From assembly GCA_023473205.1 (NCBI GenBank), contig JAMCYY010000069.1:1-8922 (forward strand): a stretch of 8,922 nucleotides of DNA, in the 5' to 3' direction. How positions within the stretch are numbered: position 1 is the first letter of the stretch; the number at the start of each line of letters is the position of its first letter. The stretch comes from Patescibacteria group bacterium. GTDB lineage: Bacteria > Patescibacteriota > Microgenomatia > UM-FILTER-40-11. The translations under genes were made by a program, and so were the position numbers. The notes under the pieces are model-generated. The model ran no database searches and was not told where the DNA came from. It saw nothing but the letters and a program-made list of their open reading frames with translations. Positions 1 through 5,683 of this stretch are shown one piece after another.

Positions 1-1060
1 AAGGACAATGGCTTTTTGATGGCGATTTTGTTTTTCTGATATCACCTACTTCTAAAACACCCGCCTCTGCCGCACTTTTTTCTGGTGAAATTCCCTTTTC
101 AAAAATTTTTATCGAACCCAGCCAGTGCCCACTTCTCATTTTCTCGTATTCAAGATTATCAGCAGAAAGTGCTATTGGGCCATATTCTGCATAATTAAGA
201 CCCGCAATTTTTGCTCCCATCTGAGACTTTTTAGAATTGTAATGCCACCACTCATCTTCATAGGGTTCAAAGCCAACTGCTTTCATTAGGTTATAAAGCA
301 GTCTTCGGTTTTTTTGAATCTCTTCTTCCTTTGACGACAACTTTCTCACTACTGCAAGTTTTTCAAAATAATTAACTGAAGCCTCAATTCCTGCAAAATC
401 AAATCTGGTGCCAAAATCAAGCAGTTGCATATTCATTTCAATTAAACCAATTTTTCTCATTTCCAGTTGATAAACTCTTTGCCAACTTTTTTCCCCAAGT
501 TGAACCAGCTCCTGATCAATTTTTTGTACCACGATTTCAATTTTTTCCGGCAATTTAAAAATCGCCACATCAACAGCTCCGCCAGTATTGTGAGGTGATG
601 GCTGGCAAGGATTAACCGAAGGGATAGAAACAAATTTTTGTGTCTCCGAAGATAATTGATCTTTGGTCCAGGTAAAATGAAATGTCTTTAATCCACTAAA
701 ATATTGATCATATAAAGATTGCTGCACTGCTAAAGTACGATAGGCATCATAAACAATTAGGTGCATGCCTTTGGTTAATCGCCTTTGTGCTTCTTTTAGT
801 TGCTCAGCCACTCCCTGACGGACAAACATGGTTATTAATCCTCCATTTAAAGACCCGAAAGAATAAGGTGAGTCGGCTTTTTCACCAAAATATATTCCGT
901 GGGTAAAAATTTCCACACTGTTTGAAAACGAACCAAGAGCCACTAAAGATTCACCATTTTCTTGTATCGGCACATCCTTCCAGCCGGAAAGTGGTAAAAA
1001 TTCCAAAGGTATTGGACTTTCAAGAAATAAGTCCATATTTAGTTTTTCAAATTCGGTCAT
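1..1060 (-). CDS. VanX-like M15 family D-alanyl-D-alanine dipeptidase, 3' end cut by window edge
   Basis: 353 codons are visible and the frame is still open at the left edge. The zinc site of the VanX/DdpX family (M15D) is complete: SPHNTGGAVD at residues 155-164 supplies H157 and D164, and EWWH at 270-273 supplies catalytic E270 and zinc ligand H273. DAYR at 105-108 matches the transition-state arginine region of VanX, and DFGTRFD at 215-221 matches the family's FDMGTxFD stretch. The family cleaves D-Ala-D-Ala, lowering the supply of peptidoglycan precursor or recycling it. The protein is larger than VanX (about 200 aa): about 80 extra N-terminal residues, a longer gap between the two zinc motifs, and at least 80 residues after H273. 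No signal peptide is seen, so it is probably cytoplasmic. The ATG at 1060 is the only standard start after the upstream in-frame stop. It has no Shine-Dalgarno but sits 8 bases after a -10 box. The family call is firm; the exact substrate is inferred. Confidence 0.9.
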   Translation of the reverse strand, partial: MTEFEKLNMDLFLESPIPLEFLPLSGWKDVPIQENGESLVALGSFSNSVEIFTHGIYFGEKADSPYSFGSLNGGLITMFVRQGVAEQLKEAQRRLTKGMHLIVYDAYRTLAVQQSLYDQYFSGLKTFHFTWTKDQLSSETQKFVSIPSVNPCQPSPHNTGGAVDVAIFKLPEKIEIVVQKIDQELVQLGEKSWQRVYQLEMRKIGLIEMNMQLLDFGTRFDFAGIEASVNYFEKLAVVRKLSSKEEEIQKNRRLLYNLMKAVGFEPYEDEWWHYNSKKSQMGAKIAGLNYAEYGPIALSADNLEYEKMRSGHWLGSIKIFEKGISPEKSAAEAGVLEVGDIRKTKSPSKSHCP

Positions 1061-1068
1061 AAGTTGAT

Positions 1069-1097
1069 AGACTACCGTTTTTCTAATTTGAAGTCAA
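1069..1097 (-). promoter_or_regulatory. Promoter of the dipeptidase gene, apparently leaderless
   Basis: On the minus strand, TTGACT (1097-1092) and TAGTCT (1074-1069) are separated by 17 bases. The -35 box matches the sigma70 consensus at 5 of 6 positions; the -10 box keeps the key T, A and final T. Transcription would start around 1062-1063, one or two bases before the ATG at 1060, giving a leaderless mRNA. This agrees with the absence of a ribosome binding site there. Seen as a pattern only. Confidence 0.6.
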
Positions 1098-1181
1098 AAA
1101 AACGCTGATTTAACCTTTATTAAATTAAATTTATCCCCAAAGATCGGCCAAATTTTACTTTGATAATTTTATCCATTTTTG

Positions 1182-1211
1182 TTAGATATTTAATTATATT
1201 TGTGCTATAAT
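1182..1211 (+). promoter_or_regulatory. Extended -10 promoter of the TrmB-type regulator
   Basis: A perfect TATAAT at 1206-1211 is preceded by TG at 1203-1204, forming an extended -10 element (TGnTATAAT). The -35 region is weak (TTAGAT at 1182-1187, 18-base spacer), as is usual for extended -10 promoters. The expected start is about 1218, leaving a leader of roughly 8 bases before the ATG at 1226. No Shine-Dalgarno would fit in that leader. Confidence 0.65.
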
Positions 1212-1213
1212 TC

Positions 1214-1232
1214 TGTCCAATACACATGGACA
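1214..1232. promoter_or_regulatory. Candidate operator: inverted repeat over transcription start and start codon
   Basis: TGTCCA (1214-1219) and TGGACA (1227-1232) form a perfect 6-bp inverted repeat with a 7-base spacer. It covers the predicted transcription start and the ATG of the regulator gene. Position and symmetry fit an autoregulatory site for the adjacent DNA-binding protein. A 6-bp repeat can arise by chance and no second copy was seen near the dipeptidase start, so this stays tentative. Confidence 0.3.
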
Positions 1233-1990
1233 ATATAATAAACAAAACTCTTGCCGCTTTAGGATTAGAGCCTAAAGAAATAAAGTTTTACCAAACTTGT
1301 TTTAAGCTTGGCTCGGCAACTATAAATGAGGTAGCTAAGGAATCGCATTTACAGCGATCAACCGCCTATTTAGTTGCCCAACAGTTACTACAAAAAGGAT
1401 TTTTAGAAGAAGATTTAAAAAGCTATAAAAAGAAAATAACAGCACTTGAACCGACTAAGATTTTACAAATGCTTTCCGCGAGACAGCGGACATTAAAAAG
1501 ACAAGAATTAGAACTGGAAGAAAATTTGCCCCTGCTTCAGGCCGAATACCAAGCTTCAGAAATCAGGCCTAAAGTAAAAGTGTTTGAAGGAAAACAGGGA
1601 CTGGTTTCGGTTTGGAAAGACATTTTATCAACCAAAGGGGAAATTTTGCTTTGGACCAACCAACAAACAGAAAATAAAGTCTTTGACAAACAGGCTCATG
1701 ACAAATTTATTCAGGAAAGAATCAGCAAGAGAATTAAAATCAGAGTTTTAGCGGTCAACAATCCTCAAGCTAAGGAACTACAAAAACTTGACCACCTGGC
1801 ATTAAGAGAAACAAAATTATTGCCGCCCAACACAGAATTCAGCGCAGAAACCTATATTTATGACAATAAAGTGGCCATATTAGACTATAACAAAGACATC
1901 ATGGGTATCATTATTGAAAGTTTACCCATCAGCGCCTACCACAAAGCCATTTTTGAAATGAATTGGGATCACATATCTGGTAAAATATAG
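1226..1990 (+). CDS. TrmB-family winged-helix transcriptional regulator
   Basis: This 254-aa protein has the architecture of TrmB-like regulators. An N-terminal winged helix-turn-helix lies at about residues 12-75, with recognition-helix region NEVAKESHLQRSTAYL at 34-49 and wing at about 58-72. A charged helix or coiled-coil linker follows at about 84-112. The C-terminal domain (about 114-250) begins RPKVKVFEGKQGL and resembles the phospholipase-D-like sensor fold of the TrmB group. TrmB proteins are known as sugar-responsive regulators in archaea; related proteins are common in CPR bacteria, mostly with unknown effectors. The ATG at 1226 is supported by an extended -10 promoter ending 14 bases upstream and by an in-frame stop before it. 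The divergent dipeptidase gene is the obvious candidate target, with self-regulation possible through the inverted repeat at its own start. The family is confident; ligand and targets are inferred. Confidence 0.85.
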   Translation: MDNIINKTLAALGLEPKEIKFYQTCFKLGSATINEVAKESHLQRSTAYLVAQQLLQKGFLEEDLKSYKKKITALEPTKILQMLSARQRTLKRQELELEENLPLLQAEYQASEIRPKVKVFEGKQGLVSVWKDILSTKGEILLWTNQQTENKVFDKQAHDKFIQERISKRIKIRVLAVNNPQAKELQKLDHLALRETKLLPPNTEFSAETYIYDNKVAILDYNKDIMGIIIESLPISAYHKAIFEMNWDHISGKI

Positions 1991-1991
1991 T
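1963..1991 (+). promoter_or_regulatory. tRNA-Thr promoter embedded in the end of the regulator gene
   Basis: TTGGGA (1963-1968) and TATAGT (1986-1991) are separated by exactly 17 bases. Transcription would begin near 1998, about three bases before the mature tRNA 5' end. The -35 box is coding sequence of the regulator, and the -10 box contains its TAG stop codon (1988-1990). This gives the tRNA its own supply independent of the regulator's promoter. Confidence 0.55.
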
Positions 1992-2000
1992 AGATAACTA

Positions 2001-2073
2001 GCCGAAGTAACTCAGCTGGTAGAGTAGCTGTTTCGTAAACAGCAAGTCGTGAGTTCAAATCTCACCTTCGGCT
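2001..2073 (+). tRNA. tRNA-Thr (anticodon CGU)
   Basis: The cloverleaf folds completely by hand. The 7-bp acceptor stem GCCGAAG/CTTCGGC (2001-2007 with 2066-2072) is perfect. The D stem is ACTC/GAGT with loop AGCTGGTA. The anticodon stem is GCTGT/ACAGC around loop TTCGTAA, giving anticodon CGT at 2034-2036, which reads the threonine codon ACG. The variable loop is AAGTC, and the T stem is GTGAG/CTCAC with loop TTCAAAT. The discriminator is T at 2073. No CCA is encoded, so a CCA-adding enzyme is needed. No intron or mismatch is present. Confidence 0.96.
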
Positions 2074-2095
2074 CTAACAAGAAGTGACATTTTTG

Positions 2096-2109
2096 TGGTA
2101 AGCTATCCT
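2096..2109 (+). promoter_or_regulatory. Possible -10 region for the Ig-domain protein gene
   Basis: Two overlapping -10-like hexamers precede the ATG at 2114: TAAGCT (2099-2104), preceded by TG at 2096-2097, and TATCCT (2104-2109). Either would start transcription at or within a few bases of the ATG, again a leaderless arrangement. No -35 box at proper spacing is seen; GTGACA at 2084-2089 lies too close. Read-through from the tRNA is an alternative source of transcript. Confidence 0.3.
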
Positions 2110-2113
2110 AGAC

Positions 2114-2794
2114 ATGCAAAACAATAAAAAATATTGGCTTTTAACTTTACTTTATGGTTCTTTAACCATTCTTTTACTCTTCCTAATTTTTAAATTTGGT
2201 ATTAGCGCGGCGGTAAAAATTTCCGAACTTTTACAAAATAAAAAACCTTTGCCTTCGTCAAGCTTAGACAATATTGCCCTGCCCGCACCGCAGCTTTATC
2301 CAATTCCTGAAGCAACCAATTCTGCCACTTTACCTATCAGCGGTTATTCAATTGCTAATGAAAAAGTAGATATTTACTTAAATGATTTAAACCTCAAAAC
2401 CTTAGATACCGATTCTGAAGGTAAGTTTGAAGGCACCATTACTTTAGCGGTTTTAGAAAATGCCATTTATGCCATTGCCCGCGATGCCAAAGATAAACAA
2501 AGTCCAGCTTCGCAAACTTGGCATGTTTTTTACAATGACGAGCCGCCATACTTGCAAGTCACTGACCCACCTAACAACTCTCTGGTTAAAAAGAATCCTA
2601 ATGTTGAATTTAAAGGCAAAGTTAACATCACCTCAAAAATTACAATTAATGATCATGTCGTAGTTTTGGACAATGAGGGCAATTTCATTTATCCAGTGAA
2701 ACTTAATTCAGGAGAAAATAAATTTAAAATTATTTGTTCTGATCCGGCTCAGAATGTTAATGAAGCAGAGTGGACGCTTAACTTTCAGCCGTAA
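2114..2794 (+). CDS. Membrane-anchored protein with two bacterial Ig-like domains
   Basis: This 226-aa protein has a short positively charged N-terminus, then one hydrophobic helix at about residues 9-34 that acts as an uncleaved signal anchor, with the rest outside the cell. A linker rich in Pro and Ser (about 43-62) leads to two beta-sandwich repeats at about 57-141 and 143-226. Both show the pattern of the glucodextranase-B/Big-type Ig fold: a linking P-x-NxS or PEATNSATLPISG strand, then a V-D/T-I-x-hydrophobic strand, DxEGxF or DNEGNF in the middle, and a final W-containing strand. The paired DSEGKFEG and DNEGNFIY hairpins mark the internal duplication. Such proteins bind surface glycans or serve as adhesion or scaffold modules, but no catalytic residue is visible and the partner is unknown. 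No Shine-Dalgarno precedes the ATG. The 3' end overlaps the convergent Wzy-like gene by 17 bases. Confidence 0.75.
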   Translation: MQNNKKYWLLTLLYGSLTILLLFLIFKFGISAAVKISELLQNKKPLPSSSLDNIALPAPQLYPIPEATNSATLPISGYSIANEKVDIYLNDLNLKTLDTDSEGKFEGTITLAVLENAIYAIARDAKDKQSPASQTWHVFYNDEPPYLQVTDPPNNSLVKKNPNVEFKGKVNITSKITINDHVVVLDNEGNFIYPVKLNSGENKFKIICSDPAQNVNEAEWTLNFQP

Positions 2795-4010
2795 AAACCG
2801 CTAAAAGCACATCAAGCCAAAAGATAATCCAGGGATAAAACAAAAAATTACTAAAGTTAGCGCTCAAAAGAACCGCCGCCGCTGAAGCAAAAAGTAATAA
2901 ACCATTGCCTTTGTCCTTCTTTTGAAAAGAGATCATGAGAATTTTTCCCCAAAGAAAAAGAAAACTCAAAAAACCAAAGATTCCTGTCGTGGCAAAGACA
3001 AAAAGAAAGCTATTGTCTGCTCCAGCAGCCGCATTTGAAGTTTCCCAAGATTGCCATTTAATTGGCGTCACAAAGCTCAAATCACGCTGAGTATAACGAT
3101 AGGTATTAAAGCCCACGCCTAACCAAAAATGATCTTTAATGACCGTGATAACTTCTTTGTAATTTTCTGTTTTTGCCAAGAAAGAACTGATTCTTTTTAA
3201 ATTAACGCCTTCACCTCCTGGTTTAGGAGCAAGCCAAATTAAGCTCAAAAAACAAAGTAAGATTAAAAGATAAATTTTTAAATTTTTACCTTTTGCCAGA
3301 AGAATCGCGAGTCCGCAAAATAAAGCCAGGTAAGCGGTTCGGGAAAAAGTTAAAACAAGGGCAATAATCATCAGCAAACCACTTAACCAAAGCCACCAAG
3401 GTCGTGTTTCGTGCCGTAAAAATTTAAAAAATAGAGTCAAAAAAGCCAAAACTAAAAGGAGTCCGGTAAAAGCCGGGTCAAGAAAAGAGCCAATGGCACG
3501 ATAATAATGCTCATCCCAGCCAAGTTTTAGTAAAAAACGGGTATCAGGTAAAAAAAGATATTGGCCTAAAGCCAAAAGCGCTACTCCTAAACCAACAAAA
3601 ATCAAACACTCTTGCCAAGGCTTTTTCCCTTCTTGGAGAAAATCCCGAAGTGCTAAATAAAAAACAAAAAAATTTCCTAACCGCAAAAGATAAAAAAAAG
3701 CCGGTATAAATTCATTTAACGGCAAAGTCGGAATTTTAATTAAAAGTGAAGCAGCTGCCAATAGAAAAAATACCAGCATCTCAGGGAAAAATAAAGTCTT
3801 CACTGTCATTGCGAGTCCGGTGTTATACCGGACGAAGCAATCCCGCTTAGCTTTTGCAAAAACCCACAAACCACAATAAATAAATACTAATAATTCTAAA
3901 GGCTGAAATTTAATTTCCACCGGCAAACTCGGTAAATGAAAACGTAAAAGCTGACCAAAAGGAAAAATAATTAAGATCAAAATGAGTAAAAAAATTTTAG
4001 TATTTTTCAC
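2778..4010 (-). CDS. O-antigen ligase/polymerase-like (Wzy_C) polytopic membrane protein
   Basis: With the GTG start at 4010 the product is 410 aa with about ten to twelve membrane helices. Family landmarks, in this numbering, are GSFLDPAFTG (174-183), LTFSRTAYLAL (220-230, conserved Arg224 at the start of the Wzy_C core), the large periplasmic loop with FWLGVGFNTYRY (about 295-306), and ADNSFLFVFATTGIFGF (331-347), equivalent to the HNxxL region. Such proteins either polymerise lipid-linked repeat units or transfer a glycan onto lipid or protein; sequence alone does not separate these roles. An ATG at 4079 would add 23 residues but overlap the upstream gene by 83 bases, and the added residues are only that gene's tail read in another frame. 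The GTG gives a 14-base overlap and begins right before the first helix, though no Shine-Dalgarno is visible. Residues 55-70 are encoded by an inserted palindromic repeat. Confidence 0.82.
   Translation of the reverse strand: MKNTKIFLLILILIIFPFGQLLRFHLPSLPVEIKFQPLELLVFIYCGLWVFAKAKRDCFVRYNTGLAMTVKTLFFPEMLVFFLLAAASLLIKIPTLPLNEFIPAFFYLLRLGNFFVFYLALRDFLQEGKKPWQECLIFVGLGVALLALGQYLFLPDTRFLLKLGWDEHYYRAIGSFLDPAFTGLLLVLAFLTLFFKFLRHETRPWWLWLSGLLMIIALVLTFSRTAYLALFCGLAILLAKGKNLKIYLLILLCFLSLIWLAPKPGGEGVNLKRISSFLAKTENYKEVITVIKDHFWLGVGFNTYRYTQRDLSFVTPIKWQSWETSNAAAGADNSFLFVFATTGIFGFLSFLFLWGKILMISFQKKDKGNGLLLFASAAAVLLSANFSNFLFYPWIIFWLDVLLAVFTAES
3803..3846. repeat. Palindromic dispersed-type repeat inserted in frame in the Wzy-like gene
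   Basis: The core is a hairpin with 7-bp arms, GTCCGGT (3815-3821) and ACCGGAC (3827-3833), around a 5-base loop. Outer arms ATTGC (3808-3812) and GCAAT (3837-3841) pair as well, giving a near-palindrome of about 34 bases. The ends TCATTGCGAG and CGAAGCAATCCCGC match a REP-like family that I recall as scattered through many bacterial genomes, including palindromic elements in Rickettsia; this is memory, not a search. On the minus strand it reads as 14-15 in-frame codons without a stop (about residues 55-70), in a loop between hydrophobic helices. It is GC-rich against very AT-rich surroundings. Confidence 0.75.
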
Positions 4011-5595
4011 TTGAGTAAACAAATTGTTCCTGAGGCCATTTTTGGCCATACAAATATAATTTGTTCTTTGTTTTTTCATTATTATAAATTAATTTTAAAT
4101 TGTGCAAATTTGCGGGCAGAGGTTCATTGTGAACTAATAAATAACTAAAATAGGTACCCGGATGAACATAAGACTCATGGACAAAAGGAAAATTCAAATA
4201 AAAAAGATTATGGCCTCCCAAAACTAAAACTAAATCATCTTTTTTAATAATTTTCCCCATTTCTCCATCAACATCATAAACATCACCAAAGCTATAATTT
4301 AGACTTTGGCTTAAAAATTGTTCTGCCGCTTCTTTACCGAAAATAACCGGCAAAAATTTTAAGTTAGCTAAAAAGCGATAACCAATATTAATAATGGCGA
4401 TAAAAGCGACTAACATTACTAAACTTTTTTTATAAAATCTTTCTTTAATGAGGGCAATGGTTAACAAAGATAAGGCAGAAAGATAAGGCAAAAGGTATCT
4501 CTCAACTTGCCAATAACTAACAATTAAAGTGGTAATAATTGAATAAACAAAGAGTATTTTAATTTTTTCATCTTTTACACCTCTTTTTTTCCAAATTAAG
4601 AAAAAAATTAAAGGTAAAAAGATTAAATAAACAGGTGAAATTGGATCTGGAGAATTATAAAAAGCTAACCAGAAATTTCTTAAATAAAGCAAAGGATTAA
4701 AACTTATTTGATGAGAGGCACTTAAAACGCTACTAAAAATAGGAAAAATGGGATTACCGGTGGCAATGAACGAAAAAATAAACCAAGGCAGGGGGATGAG
4801 CAAACTAAAAAAAGTAAAGTATAAAACATAAGCAACTTTCCTGGATTTTAAAAAAATTATGACTAGAAATATTGGTAAGCTGACGAAAGCAAACAACTTA
4901 GTGGCTATTGCCAAGCCAAGCAAGATAGCTGATTCAGTTAAAATTTTTATCTCTTTTTTTTCCAGCCATTCAAAAAATAATTTTAAAGCCATTATTTCAA
5001 AAAAAGTTCTTGCTAAATCAATGTAAGCCGTTATTGAAAGCCAACCAATGACTAAAGAACTGTAAAAAAGTAAAACCGCCAGTAAACTTTGTCTTTGGTT
5101 TAAAAATTTTCTACCCAAATTATAAATTGCTCCGGAACAAAGTAATCCGAAAGAAAAATGAAACAACTTTGCGAGAATTCCGGTTTTAGAAAAGGCTAAG
5201 GCTAAAAGATAAAGCATCTCGGTAATTTTTGGCATCAAATTGTAATAAAAAAGTCCCCCCTGAAGATAAAAAATTCTATTTTGTTCTAAATAAATTTTTG
5301 GTAAGGTTAAATGATACCAAAGAGCGTCAAAACCAAGCTCTGGCCCCAAGGCTCCAATCAAATTAACTCCTGCTTGAAGCAAAAGAAGGCCAAAAAGAAA
5401 CAAGGCAACTTTATCCTTTTTTAACTCACGCCCAAAATTCAAAATAATCTTTAAAATATTTTTTTTAATTCCTAGGATAACAAACCAAAGAAAGAAAACA
5501 AAACCGATTATGTTTAATTTATCAAACCAACCAACTAAACCCAAACCAAAGATCAAATAAGAAAAAAAACCCAAGCTTAAAGCTAGATCTACCAT
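3997..5595 (-). CDS. GT-C fold membrane glycosyltransferase (GT39/ArnT-like)
   Basis: This 532-aa protein has about eleven or twelve hydrophobic helices. After the second or third helix the first extracellular loop carries ELGFDALWYHLTLPKIY (about 86-102). In this superfamily, which includes the RgtA/B/C/D-like and PMT_2 groups, that loop holds the catalytic acid (D90). A second acidic position appears in YIDLA (191-195), and ATGNPIFP (278-285) is the Gly-Asn-Pro turn common in these proteins. A soluble-like C-terminal part follows after about residue 400. GT-C enzymes use polyprenyl-phosphate sugars on the outer face of the membrane, so this one probably decorates a glycan or protein after export. 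The start is well supported: GAGGA lies 8 bases upstream (5608-5604), and the ATG overlaps the preceding small gene's stop by 7 bases. Donor and acceptor sugars cannot be told from sequence. Confidence 0.8.
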   Translation of the reverse strand: MVDLALSLGFFSYLIFGLGLVGWFDKLNIIGFVFFLWFVILGIKKNILKIILNFGRELKKDKVALFLFGLLLLQAGVNLIGALGPELGFDALWYHLTLPKIYLEQNRIFYLQGGLFYYNLMPKITEMLYLLALAFSKTGILAKLFHFSFGLLCSGAIYNLGRKFLNQRQSLLAVLLFYSSLVIGWLSITAYIDLARTFFEIMALKLFFEWLEKKEIKILTESAILLGLAIATKLFAFVSLPIFLVIIFLKSRKVAYVLYFTFFSLLIPLPWFIFSFIATGNPIFPIFSSVLSASHQISFNPLLYLRNFWLAFYNSPDPISPVYLIFLPLIFFLIWKKRGVKDEKIKILFVYSIITTLIVSYWQVERYLLPYLSALSLLTIALIKERFYKKSLVMLVAFIAIINIGYRFLANLKFLPVIFGKEAAEQFLSQSLNYSFGDVYDVDGEMGKIIKKDDLVLVLGGHNLFYLNFPFVHESYVHPGTYFSYLLVHNEPLPANLHNLKLIYNNEKTKNKLYLYGQKWPQEQFVYSSEKY

Positions 5596-5681
5596 TTTTT
5601 CATTCCTCGAATGATTATTTTAATTAAATAAGAAGATAAAATAAAAATTGCCCAAAGCCAAAAAAGAATCTTTTTTTTCAT
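5589..5681 (-). CDS. 30-residue single-helix membrane peptide
   Basis: This small ORF encodes MKKKILFWLWAIFILSSYLI at its start, then a basic tail ending RGMKKW. It is one hydrophobic helix (about residues 5-24) with lysines on both ends. It is probably real. It starts 2 bases after the stop of the upstream glycosyltransferase. A GAAGG ribosome binding site (5695-5691) lies 9 bases before the ATG, inside that gene's last codons. Its stop sits within the ATGGTAG overlap with the start of the GT-C gene, a typical translational coupling. The GT-C gene's own GAGGA site lies inside this ORF. I do not recognise a family. It may be a small subunit or stabiliser of the GT-C enzyme, or a leader whose main role is coupling translation. 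An 8-A run right after the start codon could also cause slippage. Confidence 0.6.
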   Translation of the reverse strand: MKKKILFWLWAIFILSSYLIKIIIRGMKKW

Positions 5682-5683
5682 TT

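Noticed and set aside
1..1060. Glycopeptide resistance cluster
   Set aside because: Only a VanX-like enzyme is present; no VanA-type ligase, VanH-type dehydrogenase or VanRS pair is seen.
2460..2663. 67-codon open frame inside the Ig-domain gene
   Set aside because: Alternative-frame shadow, with composition unlike a real protein and no ribosome binding site.
4011..4079. N-terminal extension of the Wzy-like protein to the ATG at 4079
   Set aside because: It would overlap the GT-C gene by 83 bases, adds a polar stretch before the first helix and has no ribosome binding site; the GTG at 4010 gives a normal 14-base overlap.
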